A stretch of DNA of 64,000 nt from JASJBU01 sp039714735 (GTDB taxonomy: Bacteria; Pseudomonadota; Gammaproteobacteria; Chromatiales; Chromatiaceae), in NCBI GenBank assembly GCA_039714735.1, contig JBDLIT010000004.1:5541-69540 (forward strand), in the 5' to 3' direction. The notes beneath the pieces were generated by a model, which saw nothing but the letters and a program-made list of their open reading frames with translations, ran no database searches and had not been told where the DNA came from. Below are positions 35,378 to 44,018 of this stretch, in pieces. Position 1 is the first letter of the stretch; the number at the start of each line of letters is the position of its first letter. A program made the translations under genes and the position numbers.

Positions 35378-35488
35378 ATGAAGCGACAGGAGGAAGTCAG
35401 CACAAAAGCATTGGGGGAGAATGCTTCCATGTACTCACGTCTTCCGGATACAGTGTGTGTCTGCAGGTTTTTGTTGTTGTCATTTTAG
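35378..35488 (+). CDS. Possible 36-residue leader or small protein
   Basis: An ATG at 35378 preceded by AAGGA opens a 36-codon frame ending TAG 35486-35488, with two cysteines and a hydrophobic end (CVCRFLLLSF). It lies between the candidate FNR-dependent promoter and the propeller gene. It may be a leader peptide or chance; no homologue is recognised. Confidence 0.22.
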   Translation: MKRQEEVSTKALGENASMYSRLPDTVCVCRFLLLSF

Positions 35489-35611
35489 TGAAAATTCCTA
35501 TCCGGTATTTCGGATAGAAGCATCAGTGGAGGAAACGCATTTATGAAATAAATATACAACCATATGTTCAATTAAATAAATAAGTTAGCAATCGTAGGAG
35601 GTTGAAAAGTC

Positions 35612-37573
35612 ATGAAACATAGATCCCGAAAACAAGCTTTCAGGGTATCTAGTTTTACACCCGCTACCCTGATTCTCCTGCTCTGTGCTGGTACTGCCTT
35701 CGGTCTTACCGGCAATCCATTCACTTATACCACGACTCTGGAGTTCAACTCCGGGTCGCTGATCAATGTCACCGCTGATGCCATTCCCGATCAGGTTCAA
35801 CTCCTCGACACCGGTGAGGCATTTAACTTCATCTGGGTCGCTGCCAGTGCACGTGGCACTATCGTCAAAATCAACACCGAAACCGGCGCGGTTCTTGGTG
35901 AATATCAGTCAGCGCCGGATCTTATGGCGCGCAACCCCTCAAGGACCACGGTAGATGCCAATGGCAACGTCTGGGCCGGCAACCGCAATGAGGCTTCAGG
36001 TGGCCTGGGCTCAGTCGTGCATATCGGTTTGGAGGAGAACGGCCAGTGTGTAGATCGTAACAGCAATGGTACGATCGAGACCTCTTCAGGCCTGGGGAAT
36101 ATTCTGGCCTGGTCCAACACCGGTAATGCAGACAGCAATGGTGGAGTGTCTACCGCCGTGGACGAGTGCATTATTCAGTATGTGCGAACCAGCGGCACTA
36201 ATGTTCGTACCGTGGCGATCGATAGCTCGAACAACGTCTGGGTTGGCGGCTACGGTAACCGTGTCCATGAGCTGTATGATTCAAACGGAATCTCCATCCT
36301 CGGTAGTCAGTTCAACCTTGGTTGCGGTGGCTATGGTGGCCTGGTTGACGGCAACGGTATCCTCTGGTCGGCAACCCTGTCACCCTATTTGCTGCGCTAT
36401 GATCCGGCTGGTGCTGCAGGAACCTGTATCTCTCTTGGACGCACGTCCTATGGCCTCGGTATCGATACCAACGGTTTCATCTGGCACAGCAACTATAACT
36501 ATGATTCTGTCCAGAAGATCAGTCCGGCAGGCGCCATCAGCGGCACCTTCGGTACAGGGGGCGCAAGTGGCGATAGAGGTGTGGCCGTCACTCCGGCAGA
36601 CAACCATGTATGGATCGCCAACAGCTGGGGCAGTGATATCTCCCGGCTGGATAACAGCGGTGCACTGCAGGCTGTTATTCCTGTTGGCAGCAACCCTACG
36701 GGTATAGCTGTCGATGCAGCCGGTAAGGTATGGGTAACCAATCTGGGATCGGACAACGCGATGCGCATCGATCCGGCGACCAATACCGTTGATCTTACCG
36801 TTTCCCTCGGTGCCGGAGCGAGTCCCTACAACTACAGTGACATGACCGGCTCTACGTTGACCGCCGCCCCGGACAATGGCGCCTGGTCAGTGGACCATGA
36901 TAGCGGCATGAGTGACGCCCCCTGGAGTAGCGTAAGCTGGACCTCTAGCGAACTTGGCGATAGCTCCATTGTCGTTACGGTCGCCAGCAGCAGCGACGGT
37001 GTGATTTTCAGCGCCCCGGTGGCAGTCACCAATGGTGGTGATCCCGCGGTAGCCGATGGGCAATACCTGCGCATCAACGCAGCTTTTTCACGCAGTACCA
37101 ACAGTGACGCAGATGGCGATGGCATAAACGACAGTCCGATCCTGTTTGATCTGACTGTGGTTGCGAACCAGGATCCGGACTGCTCACAAGTTGCTCCCGA
37201 TATCGACCTGATATGGCCTCCGAACCACAAGTTCGTCCCGGTCAATATCTTGGGTGTTACCGACCCCGATGGCGATCCGGTATTCGTCATGATCGACAGC
37301 ATCTTCCAGGATGAACCCGTGGATACCTTTGGTGATGGCCGGTTTGTTCCCGATGGACAAGGCGTGGGTACTGATACAGCAGAAGTGCGTGCCGAGCGCA
37401 CTGGTACGCCGGAAGTACCGGGTAATGGTCGCGTCTATCATATCGGTTTTACTGCAACCGACCCGTTTGGCGCCAGCTGCTCTGGGGAGGTTACAGTAGG
37501 AGTGCCGCATGATGAGGGTCAGGGTGCGATACCAATCGACGACGGCGCACTCTACGACTCCACTGTACCATAA
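35612..37573 (+). CDS. Secreted beta-propeller (Vgb/NHL-like) repeat protein
   Basis: The 653-residue product has a signal peptide (hydrophobic LILLLCAGTAFG, cleavage near residue 33) and then propeller-type repeats resembling streptogramin lyase or NHL blades. Examples are TTVDANGNVWAGN, VAIDSSNNVWVGGYGN, LGIDTNGFIWHSN, VTPADNHVWIANSWG and IAVDAAGKVWVTNLGS. About residues 400-500 form an Ig-like region containing SDADGDGINDSP, a calcium-binding-like motif. The last 150 residues form a domain with WPPNHKFVPVNI, seen in secreted repeat proteins. The ribosome binding site AGGAGG precedes ATG 35612 at good spacing. Its role is unknown; no catalytic residues are evident. Confidence 0.82.
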   Translation: MKHRSRKQAFRVSSFTPATLILLLCAGTAFGLTGNPFTYTTTLEFNSGSLINVTADAIPDQVQLLDTGEAFNFIWVAASARGTIVKINTETGAVLGEYQSAPDLMARNPSRTTVDANGNVWAGNRNEASGGLGSVVHIGLEENGQCVDRNSNGTIETSSGLGNILAWSNTGNADSNGGVSTAVDECIIQYVRTSGTNVRTVAIDSSNNVWVGGYGNRVHELYDSNGISILGSQFNLGCGGYGGLVDGNGILWSATLSPYLLRYDPAGAAGTCISLGRTSYGLGIDTNGFIWHSNYNYDSVQKISPAGAISGTFGTGGASGDRGVAVTPADNHVWIANSWGSDISRLDNSGALQAVIPVGSNPTGIAVDAAGKVWVTNLGSDNAMRIDPATNTVDLTVSLGAGASPYNYSDMTGSTLTAAPDNGAWSVDHDSGMSDAPWSSVSWTSSELGDSSIVVTVASSSDGVIFSAPVAVTNGGDPAVADGQYLRINAAFSRSTNSDADGDGINDSPILFDLTVVANQDPDCSQVAPDIDLIWPPNHKFVPVNILGVTDPDGDPVFVMIDSIFQDEPVDTFGDGRFVPDGQGVGTDTAEVRAERTGTPEVPGNGRVYHIGFTATDPFGASCSGEVTVGVPHDEGQGAIPIDDGALYDSTVP

Positions 37574-37600
37574 GCGTGGTAAGTGCTTTTGGCACAAAAC

Positions 37601-37633
37601 AAGAAGGAGGGCCCATTCCGGGCGCTCCTTCTT
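37601..37633 (+). terminator. Terminator-like hairpin after the propeller gene
   Basis: AAGAAGGAG at 37601-37609 pairs with CTCCTTCTT at 37625-37633, and an inner GCCC/GGGC stem closes a five-base loop. It starts 28 bases after the stop codon. The trailing sequence (ATCATAAG) is not a strong T-run. Confidence 0.6.
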
Positions 37634-37645
37634 ATCATAAGACAA

Positions 37646-37675
37646 GGCAATGGGGTCAAACTGACCCTTTTCCCC
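37646..37675. repeat. REP-like palindrome of the GGGGTCA family (copy 2)
   Basis: GCAATGGGGTCA, then a three-base loop, then TGACCCTTTTCCCCC. It is closely related to the copy at 35209, including the flanking GCAATG and the TTTTCCCC tail. Confidence 0.65.
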
Positions 37676-37685
37676 CACGAACAGC

Positions 37686-37718
37686 AAAGGCCGATCTGGA
37701 AACCCCAGGCCGGCCTTT
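37686..37718 (+). terminator. Second terminator-like hairpin
   Basis: AAAGGCCG at 37686-37693 pairs with CGGCCTTT at 37711-37718, followed by GTTATG. It may act with the upstream hairpin as a tandem terminator for the propeller gene; the T-run is short. Confidence 0.5.
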
Positions 37719-37825
37719 GTTATGTAAAAAATTATGGCAACGTCCGATTAAAGGGAATCGTCGCTTTATTCCTTCTGAATATTCACTTTCGGGAATTTAA
37801 CAGTCAGCGATCTGGCTGTTTCCAC

Positions 37826-38197
37826 TCACCTGCATAAGAAAGGATTCAAGCATCTTGATGAGCTACCAATCTGACAACACACATATGCGGAGTCTGTTAC
37901 ACCAAGGGCCGTAGCACAGTCCTTATCTCTTTTGCAGGACTGTTGATAGAGGTAATCACACTGATAGTACCCAGTCTCACCCATCACGCAGATGCCTGGT
38001 CCGGTGGCAGAAGTTGTTCCTCCTTCGCAGTCAATGAATTGGGTCGCGGGAGTACATTCGTCGTACGACGTCACGTAATAACAGGAATTATCGACCCACA
38101 CTCCTCCGTCAGCGATACAAGCTTCGACTCTCTTCGCTGGTGCTGCCAAGATCGTAACTGGCAGTAAAAAAAGAATAAACATAACAATTGTTTTCAT
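37826..38197 (-). CDS. Small secreted cysteine-rich protein
   Basis: The 123-residue product has a clear signal peptide (MKTIVMFILFLLPVTILAAP, cleavage near residue 19-21) and a mature part with twelve cysteines, among them NSCYYV, DECTPA, FIDCEGG, GICVMG, SCKRDKDCA and VCCQIG. Such a pattern suggests a disulfide-stabilised extracellular or periplasmic protein. No family is recognised; the spacing resembles small eukaryote-like disulfide domains. It is a single gene, convergent with the propeller gene, in a gene-poor region. Confidence 0.65.
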   Translation of the reverse strand: MKTIVMFILFLLPVTILAAPAKRVEACIADGGVWVDNSCYYVTSYDECTPATQFIDCEGGTTSATGPGICVMGETGYYQCDYLYQQSCKRDKDCATALGVTDSAYVCCQIGSSSRCLNPFLCR

Positions 38198-38713
38198 CGG
38201 TAATTTCCACTATGAATTATTTAAAATAAGGCTCGCGTTCAGGTCACTAGACCACTGAAAAAGGTGTTGGTTTTTCAACCTTTCTTACGCGTATAAGAAC
38301 AACGTTTATTACTCACTAAACTAGTGGGAAAATAGCTTGATATGTGGAGAACATTTGTCGACTAGATCACGCTTCCAGCAATTTTTGGCGGGTCTCATTC
38401 TTATTCAGAAGCAATTCTCGAACCTGATTGCAAAACGCCAAGGTGAGCATACTCTCTGAGCACCATGACCTCGACAGAAGCTTCCGTCTGTGCTGTGGCG
38501 AGAACCTAGCACAAAAAAACGATCTACCACCGTGAACTAGCAGCATCTAGTTTGAGTATTTGTCTGTAATCCTGCCAAGCATTAAACACGAAAATCTCAT
38601 GGTTTAAGCCAGCGGCAATGGGGTCAGGCAATGAATGGGAATTAGGGGTCTGAATTTGGCAGAATTTGGGGTCTATCCGAATTACTGGTGATGGAGGTTA
38701 GGCTGAATCGAAC
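38198..38713. other. Gene-free stretch of about 515 bases
   Basis: No gene recognised. A half copy of the REP-like family (GCAATGGGGTCAGG) lies at about 38614-38627. The promoter of the cysteine-rich gene should be at the left end. Confidence 0.4.
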
Positions 38714-39250
38714 TTACTTCCAGTGTTCAGGTTCCACCTGGATGCTCTGTTCCGTACTACCTAGCCAGATGGTCCGGTCCTGAATGGTGCATTGCAACTG
38801 CATGTTACGTTGCGCCAGCGCTTCCAGCTGGATGATTTCAGCCTCCGGCAGATGGATGATGTGCAGGCTCTCGAAGCGTTCCAGCTTGTCCCCGAATTGC
38901 TCGAACCAGACCTTGGCGCTGCGATCGTTATATGAATAGATCCAAACCTCTCTGGCGCGGCCACAGGCCTTGCGGATTCTCTTTTCATCCGGTTGACCCA
39001 GGTCGATCCACAACAGGATTTCGTCACTCAATGATTTGTGCCACAGGTCGGGCTCGTTATCGGTACTCAATCCGCGGGTGAACGCCAGGTCTTCATGGGC
39101 GTGCAGTGAGAAGGCCAGAATGCGAACCATCATCCGGCGATCCGTCTCGGAGGGATGGCGGGCGATGGTCAGTGCGTAGTCCTGATAGTGATTGCGGTCC
39201 ATGTCCGCGATCTGCAGGTCTACCTTGAAGATGGTTGCTTTCAGTGCCAT
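38714..39250 (-). CDS. yaeQ: YaeQ family protein
   Basis: YaeQ proteins have a compact PD-(D/E)XK nuclease-like fold of unsettled function; early reports of an RfaH-related role are not firm. The 178-residue product starts MALKATIFKVDLQIADMDR and shows RHPSETDRRMMVRILAFSL, AFTRGLSTDNEPDLWHKS and WIDLGQPDEKRIRKACG, which are characteristic. An in-frame extension to 39400 would overlap tyrA and is not supported; ATG 39250 gives the family start. It follows tyrA on the same strand after 100 bases. Confidence 0.92.
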   Translation of the reverse strand: MALKATIFKVDLQIADMDRNHYQDYALTIARHPSETDRRMMVRILAFSLHAHEDLAFTRGLSTDNEPDLWHKSLSDEILLWIDLGQPDEKRIRKACGRAREVWIYSYNDRSAKVWFEQFGDKLERFESLHIIHLPEAEIIQLEALAQRNMQLQCTIQDRTIWLGSTEQSIQVEPEHWK

Positions 39251-39350
39251 AAGTAGGTTGGTTTGCGATTCGAGTCTGCCGATTCTATACGGGATCGTTT
39301 CCCGGTTTCCTAGTGCCGCCCGATGCTGTGGATATCGAAACAGTGGTAGG

Positions 39351-40220
39351 TCACTTGATACCGTCGATATAGCGATCTCTTGCAGCCTTGGCCCGCTCAA
39401 AAATAGTTAACAGACCGTCTGAATCCTCTTCTTCGAGGGTCTGCGCCAAGTCCTGCAACTCCCCCGCGAAGCGTTTCAACATGACACCCAGCGCCTCCCG
39501 GTTAGCCAGGCAGATATCCCGCCACATTGTCGGATTGCTCGAGGCAATGCGGGTGAAGTCCCGAAAACCACCTGCCGCATAACGAAAAATCTCGTCGTTT
39601 TCCTTCATCCTCGCCAGACTGTCCACCAGGGCATAGGCCAGCATGTGAGGAAGATGACTGGTCGCTGCAAGCACCTCGTCATGATGCCCGGTCTCCATGC
39701 AGCTGGTTTCCGCACCACACTGTTGCCAGACCTGCTCAACCCGCTGTAATGCGTCTGGAGAGGTGTTTTGCACTGGGGTGAGGATCACTCTGCGGTTACG
39801 AAACAACTCAGGAAAGGCCGCCTCGACTCCACTGCGCTCGGTTCCTGCGATAGGATGGCCCGGCACGAAAAATTCCGGCGCCTCGCCAAAAACATGCTCG
39901 GCATCCTGAATGACACTGCCTTTGACGCTGCCGACATCGGTCACCACTACATCATCCGCCAGTTGGCCTTTCATGAGTTCGAAGGTCCTGCGCATTGCAC
40001 CAAGTGGCACCGCCAGCACCACGAAATCCGCGTCCTGAACTGCCGCAGTTACATCGTGGGTGAAATGGTCGATGACGCCCAGTTCAACGGCCTTTTCCAG
40101 GTTGGCTGTACCCCTGCCGCAGCCGACGATCTCCTGCACCACGCCCTCATCCCGCAAGGCTTTGGCCATGGAACCACCGATCAGGCCGACTCCGATAATC
40201 GCCAGTTTTCGAATCATCAT
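39351..40220 (-). CDS. tyrA: Prephenate dehydrogenase TyrA
   Basis: TyrA oxidises prephenate (or arogenate) with NAD(P) in tyrosine synthesis. The 289-residue product has the Rossmann motif LAIIGVGLIGGSMAKAL and the catalytic region VPGHPIAGTERSGVEAAFPELF. Later come ATSHLPHMLAYALVDSL and FRDFTRIASSNPTMWRDI. It starts with ATGATG and overlaps hisC by four bases (ATGA), so the two are coupled. In pseudomonads and many relatives aroA and cmk come next; here they are missing and yaeQ follows. Confidence 0.95.
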   Translation of the reverse strand: MMIRKLAIIGVGLIGGSMAKALRDEGVVQEIVGCGRGTANLEKAVELGVIDHFTHDVTAAVQDADFVVLAVPLGAMRRTFELMKGQLADDVVVTDVGSVKGSVIQDAEHVFGEAPEFFVPGHPIAGTERSGVEAAFPELFRNRRVILTPVQNTSPDALQRVEQVWQQCGAETSCMETGHHDEVLAATSHLPHMLAYALVDSLARMKENDEIFRYAAGGFRDFTRIASSNPTMWRDICLANREALGVMLKRFAGELQDLAQTLEEEDSDGLLTIFERAKAARDRYIDGIK

Positions 40221-41314
40221 GCCAGCACCTTATTTAAAGCCATCAGGAATCTTTCATTCTCTGCTTGCAGTCCCACTGAAATCCGCAGATGTGTGGGCAA
40301 CCCATAGTTCGCCACCGGCCGTGCGATACAGCCTTCATTCAGCAAGGCTTGATCAACCTCGGCAACAGGCCGAGCTACGTCGAGTGTGATGAAATTGCCC
40401 ACTGATGGAATGAAATCCAGCCCCAGCTCTTCGAAGCCTCGGCACAGCTGCAGCATGCCTTCACGATTCACCCTCACCGCCTCTTGAATGAAGGCCTGAT
40501 CCTCGAGTGCCGCCAGCGCACCCACCTGGGCCATACTGTTCACATTGAAGGGCTGTCGCACACGATTCAACAGGTCGGCCATATCCGGGTGGGATAGCCC
40601 ATAGCCGATCCTCAGGGAGGCCAGACCATAGGCCTTGGAAAAGGTCCGGGTAACAATCAGATTGGCAAACTCATCCAGCCAGCTGACTGCGTCGGGATAG
40701 TCTGCCTGTTCCACGTATTCGGTATAGGCTTCATCGATCACCACGATGACACTCTTCGGCACAGTGCTGACAAAGGCCTTCAATTCATCCCGCTTCAACC
40801 AGGTCCCGGTGGGGTTGTTGGGATTGGCGATCCAGATAACCCGGGTGTTTTCCGAGATCCGGGACTGCATGGCATCCAGATCATGGGCAAACTCCCTGGC
40901 CGGAGAGATAACCAGTTTCGCCCCGGCTGCCTGGCTGCTGATCGGATAGACCGCAAAGGCATATTGGGAAAAGAGTGATTCAGTCCCGGGACCCAGAAAG
41001 ACCCGGGCGACCATATCCAGCACATCGTTGGAGCCGTTGCCCAGGGTGATGCAGGCGGGATCGACCGCATGCTTTTCCGCCAGTGCCTGGCGCAATTCAA
41101 AGCCACCACCGTCGGGATAGCGGGCAATCTCATTAATTGACCGACTGATGGCTTCTGCAACTGCCGGACTGGCGCCCAATGGATTTTCATTCGAAGCCAG
41201 CTTGACCGATCCACTGATACCCAGCTCGCGTTCCAGCTCCGAGATGGGTTTACCCGGTACGTAGGGTTTTAATTCGGCAATCCCCGCTGAAGTTAAATCA
41301 AGAAATCGATTCAT
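40217..41314 (-). CDS. hisC: Histidinol-phosphate/aromatic aminotransferase HisC
   Basis: This PLP enzyme belongs to class I aminotransferases of the HisC type. The 365-residue product shows KLASNENPLGASPAVAEAI, the nucleotide/PLP segments NGSNDVLDMVARV and IANPNNPTGTWLKRDEL, VIDEAYTEY, and the lysine in TRTFSKAYGLASLRIGYG. A C-terminal arginine motif LRISVGLQAENERF binds substrate carboxylate. Lying between pheA and tyrA, it probably acts on phenylpyruvate/prephenate or serves both histidine and aromatic pathways, as reported for hisC copies in this gene order. That dual role is inference. Confidence 0.92.
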   Translation of the reverse strand: MNRFLDLTSAGIAELKPYVPGKPISELERELGISGSVKLASNENPLGASPAVAEAISRSINEIARYPDGGGFELRQALAEKHAVDPACITLGNGSNDVLDMVARVFLGPGTESLFSQYAFAVYPISSQAAGAKLVISPAREFAHDLDAMQSRISENTRVIWIANPNNPTGTWLKRDELKAFVSTVPKSVIVVIDEAYTEYVEQADYPDAVSWLDEFANLIVTRTFSKAYGLASLRIGYGLSHPDMADLLNRVRQPFNVNSMAQVGALAALEDQAFIQEAVRVNREGMLQLCRGFEELGLDFIPSVGNFITLDVARPVAEVDQALLNEGCIARPVANYGLPTHLRISVGLQAENERFLMALNKVLA

Positions 41315-41393
41315 TAATCACAACTCTATGGATTGGAAATTATTCGAGTTTTTATGGCGAATTGTTTGGATTAAAGAACTAACAGAAATACCG

Positions 41394-42479
41394 TTACAAA
41401 ACTGCCTTGGGATAAGAGCCCAGTATCTTGAAAAGAGTCGCCTCCCGCTCAAGCACCTGCAAGGCCTTGGCCACCTTGGTATCTTTTCTATGACCCTCGA
41501 TATCCACGAAGAATACATATTCCCATCGCCCACGGCGAGAGGGACGCGACTCGATACGTGTCATGCTGATCCCATGTTCCGCCAAGGGAGCCAGTAGAGA
41601 GTGGAGTCCACCTGACTTGTTATGCATGGAGAACAGCAGGCTGGTCTTGTCATTGCCACTCTGTAAGGCATCCTTTTTGCCAATCACCAGAAAACGGGTT
41701 GTATTCCCGGGCTCATCCTCGATGTTTTGTACAAGCTTCTGCAGTTGATAGATTTCTGCTGCGGCCTCCCCCGCAATCGCGGCAGCAGTGGTTTTATCCG
41801 TCACCAGGGATGCAGCCTCGGCATTACTGCCAACCGCAATCCGCTCTGCATGAGGAAGATGCCGGTCCAACCAGCCACGACATTGAGCCAGCGATTGCTG
41901 ATGTGAATAGATCAGTCTCACCGCATCCAGGCTTGCCGTCTTGCTGAGCAGATGGTGATGGATGCGTAAGGCCACTTCACCACAAATATGCAGAGGCGAA
42001 TTAAAAAAGGTATCGAGGGTATGGCTGATAACGCCTTCCGTGGAATTTTCAACCGGGACGACTCCGTAGTGACAGGCATCCGATTCCACTTCCCTGAATA
42101 CATCAGGAATTGAGCCCATGGAGACCGTCTCCACCGAATGGCCAAAGTGCTTTAATGCCGCCGCCTGGGTGAACGTACCTTCCGGCCCGAGAAATGCCAC
42201 CTCGAGGGGTTGTTCGAGCGCCAGACAGGCTGACATGATTTCGCGAAATAGACGGGCCACCTCCTCCCCATCCAGAGGACCGGTGTTGCGCTCTTTGACC
42301 TTGCGCAGTACCTCTGCCTCCCGCTCCGGTCGATAGAACTCAGCTTTGGGATCAGCGGCCAACTTGATGCGCGCCACATTCTGAGCCGCTTCGGCCCGCG
42401 CATTGAGCAGACGCTGAATCTCCTGATCCAGTGCGTCTATGCGGTCGCGACTAGCGCTCAGCTGTTCGTCATCAATCAT
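41394..42479 (-). CDS. pheA: Bifunctional chorismate mutase/prephenate dehydratase PheA
   Basis: PheA converts chorismate to prephenate and then to phenylpyruvate. In the 361-residue product the N-terminal AroQ mutase domain (residues 1-90) has LSASRDRIDALDQEIQRLLN. The dehydratase domain starts with VAFLGPEGTFTQAAALKHFG and contains PVENSTEGVISHTLDTF and the catalytic GNTTRFLVIGK. The C-terminal ACT domain has HSLLAPLAEHGISMTRIESR for phenylalanine feedback. The start at 42479 follows the serA stop by 17 bases, so serA-pheA-hisC-tyrA form one operon. Confidence 0.96.
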   Translation of the reverse strand: MIDDEQLSASRDRIDALDQEIQRLLNARAEAAQNVARIKLAADPKAEFYRPEREAEVLRKVKERNTGPLDGEEVARLFREIMSACLALEQPLEVAFLGPEGTFTQAAALKHFGHSVETVSMGSIPDVFREVESDACHYGVVPVENSTEGVISHTLDTFFNSPLHICGEVALRIHHHLLSKTASLDAVRLIYSHQQSLAQCRGWLDRHLPHAERIAVGSNAEAASLVTDKTTAAAIAGEAAAEIYQLQKLVQNIEDEPGNTTRFLVIGKKDALQSGNDKTSLLFSMHNKSGGLHSLLAPLAEHGISMTRIESRPSRRGRWEYVFFVDIEGHRKDTKVAKALQVLEREATLFKILGSYPKAVL

Positions 42480-42496
42480 TCACTGGCACCCGGTTG

Positions 42497-43675
42497 CTAG
42501 CTCTTGGTACAACCCAGACAGCGGACGGAGAGCACACCTTTGATCTTGCCCAATTCCTTTAACACTTTTTTGGGTGGCTCTTTGTCCACATCCAGCAGGG
42601 TAACTGCGATATTCTCACGGGAGCGGTTGAGCATATCGAGAATATTCAAGCCCTCTTTACCCAGGTCGGAGGAGATCTGCCCCACCATGTTGGGCACATT
42701 GCTATTCACCACCACGATCCGGTGGCCCCCATTGCGCTGCAGGTTGATATCCGGAAAATTCACCGAGTTGCTGATATTGCCGTTTTCGAGGAAATCGCTG
42801 ACCTCGTCCGCCACCATAATGGCGCAGTTCTCTTCCGCCTCTTTGGTGGAGGCGCCCAGATGAGGCAAGGAGATGACCCGAGGATGATTCTTCAGCAGAT
42901 TACTCGGAAAGTCACAGACATAGGCGTAGAGCTGACCCTTATCCAGGGCGGCCACAGCAGCCTCATCATCGATGATCCCGTTGCGGGCAAAGTTCAGCAG
43001 CACCGCCCCCCGTTTCATCAAATTAAGCCGTTTAGCGTCGATCATATTGGCCGTGGCGTCATTCAATGGCACATGGAAGGTGACGAAGTCTGCCTTTGAC
43101 AGCAGATCATCAACGCTCAGCGCCTGTTTCACGTCCGAGGTCAGTTTCCAGGCACTCTGTACCGTTATCGTGGGATCGTAGCCGATGACCTTCATTCCGA
43201 GGGCGCGACAGGCGTTGGCAACCTTGACGCCGATTGCCCCCAGACCGATGACGCCCATAGTGCGGCCCGGCAATTCGAAGCCGACAAAATTCTTTTTGCC
43301 GGACTCCACGTTTTTCGAGATTACCGCATCCTCGCCCTCCAGCCCGGTGGCAAAACGCCAGGCCTGACCCAGGTTGCGGGCGGCAATCAGCGAGCCAGCC
43401 AATACCAGTTCCTTGACCGCGTTGGCATTGGCGCCGGGGGCATTGAACACCACAACGCCCTTCTCGGTCATCTTCTCCACCGGGATGTTGTTGACTCCCG
43501 CACCGGCCCGGCCGATAGCTTGAACCGTCTTGGGGATCTCCATACCGTGCATCTTATAAGACCGCAGCAGAATGGCATCCGGATGAGCCAGTTCAGAGGC
43601 CACCTCGTATTTATCACGGGGCAATCTGTCCAGGCCCGCTACTGAAATGTTGTTTAGGGTAAGTATCTTGTACAT
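42497..43675 (-). CDS. serA: D-3-phosphoglycerate dehydrogenase SerA
   Basis: SerA catalyses the first step of serine synthesis. The 392-residue product has the NAD-binding motif MGVIGLGAIGVKVANACRAL, catalytic residues in NFARNGIIDDEAAVAALDKG and the histidine in VISLPHLGASTKEAEENCA. A C-terminal ACT domain (VVVNSNVPNMVGQISSDLG) probably senses serine. It is the short form, without the extra intervening domain. With serC upstream it covers two of the three serine steps. The start MYKILTLNNIS is typical for this subfamily. Confidence 0.94.
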   Translation of the reverse strand: MYKILTLNNISVAGLDRLPRDKYEVASELAHPDAILLRSYKMHGMEIPKTVQAIGRAGAGVNNIPVEKMTEKGVVVFNAPGANANAVKELVLAGSLIAARNLGQAWRFATGLEGEDAVISKNVESGKKNFVGFELPGRTMGVIGLGAIGVKVANACRALGMKVIGYDPTITVQSAWKLTSDVKQALSVDDLLSKADFVTFHVPLNDATANMIDAKRLNLMKRGAVLLNFARNGIIDDEAAVAALDKGQLYAYVCDFPSNLLKNHPRVISLPHLGASTKEAEENCAIMVADEVSDFLENGNISNSVNFPDINLQRNGGHRIVVVNSNVPNMVGQISSDLGKEGLNILDMLNRSRENIAVTLLDVDKEPPKKVLKELGKIKGVLSVRCLGCTKS

Positions 43676-43699
43676 GAATCCACTCTTTAAATTAGTTTT

Positions 43700-44010
43700 T
43701 TAGCCACAGACGACTGCATGACAGGGATTGCTCCGACAACTGCTCCTGCGTTGTTCTACCTTCCCACGTCCCTGTGGGTCGCCTGAAATCCTTCTGCATT
43801 TCCTCCATCCATGGAGGTCAGATGCAGGAGGTACGCCTACACGGATGTAGGTGGTAGAACTGCGCCTGGAGCAGGCAGCCGAGAGCAACGCAGGAGCAGT
43901 TGCCGAGACACAGAGAACACGGAGATAATTATTAATTATTTCTTAGCATTGGTTAGCCTTACTAGAAACAACATTAGATGTCTCTGTGTGCTCTGTGTCT
44001 CTGTGGCTGA
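43700..44010. mobile_element. MITE-like element between serC and serA
   Basis: The interval is bounded by near-perfect 11-base terminal inverted repeats, TTAGCCACAGA at 43700-43710 and TCTGTGGCTGA at 44000-44010. A subterminal pair also exists: GACACAGAGAACACGGAGA at about 43907-43925 and TCTCTGTGTGCTCTGTGTC at 43981-43999 (17 of 19 inverted). There is no transposase gene. A second inverted-repeat element is nested in the left part. Confidence 0.6.
43737..43902. repeat. Nested multi-stem inverted repeat inside the MITE-like element
   Basis: CAACTGCTCCTGCGTTG at 43737-43753 is matched perfectly in inverse at 43886-43902. Inside are GTTCTACC 43753-43760 with GGTAGAAC 43853-43860, and three local hairpins: CCCAC...GTGGG at 43763-43778, CCTCCAT/ATGGAGG at 43802-43817 and CCTACA/TGTAGG at 43836-43851. 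A transcript would fold into a long branched stem. Confidence 0.75.
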
Positions 44011-44018
44011 ATAATCAA

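Larger units (their letters stand above)
35123..35611. other. Intergenic region between tRNA-Lys and propeller gene
   Basis: This 489-base stretch holds the REP-like repeat, an FNR-type box, a candidate promoter and a possible 36-codon open frame, each listed separately. Otherwise no gene is recognised. Confidence 0.6.

Noticed and set aside
36066..36707. 213-codon open frame on + within the propeller gene
   Set aside because: It lies entirely inside the propeller gene, whose frame has a signal peptide and blade repeats.
38487..38520. Hairpin GTGCT...AGCAC with an A-run as a terminator
   Set aside because: No gene ends nearby on either strand and the T-run on - precedes rather than follows the stem.
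35047..38700. Genomic island integrated at tRNA-Lys
   Set aside because: No integrase gene and no second copy of the tRNA 3' end were found in the window.
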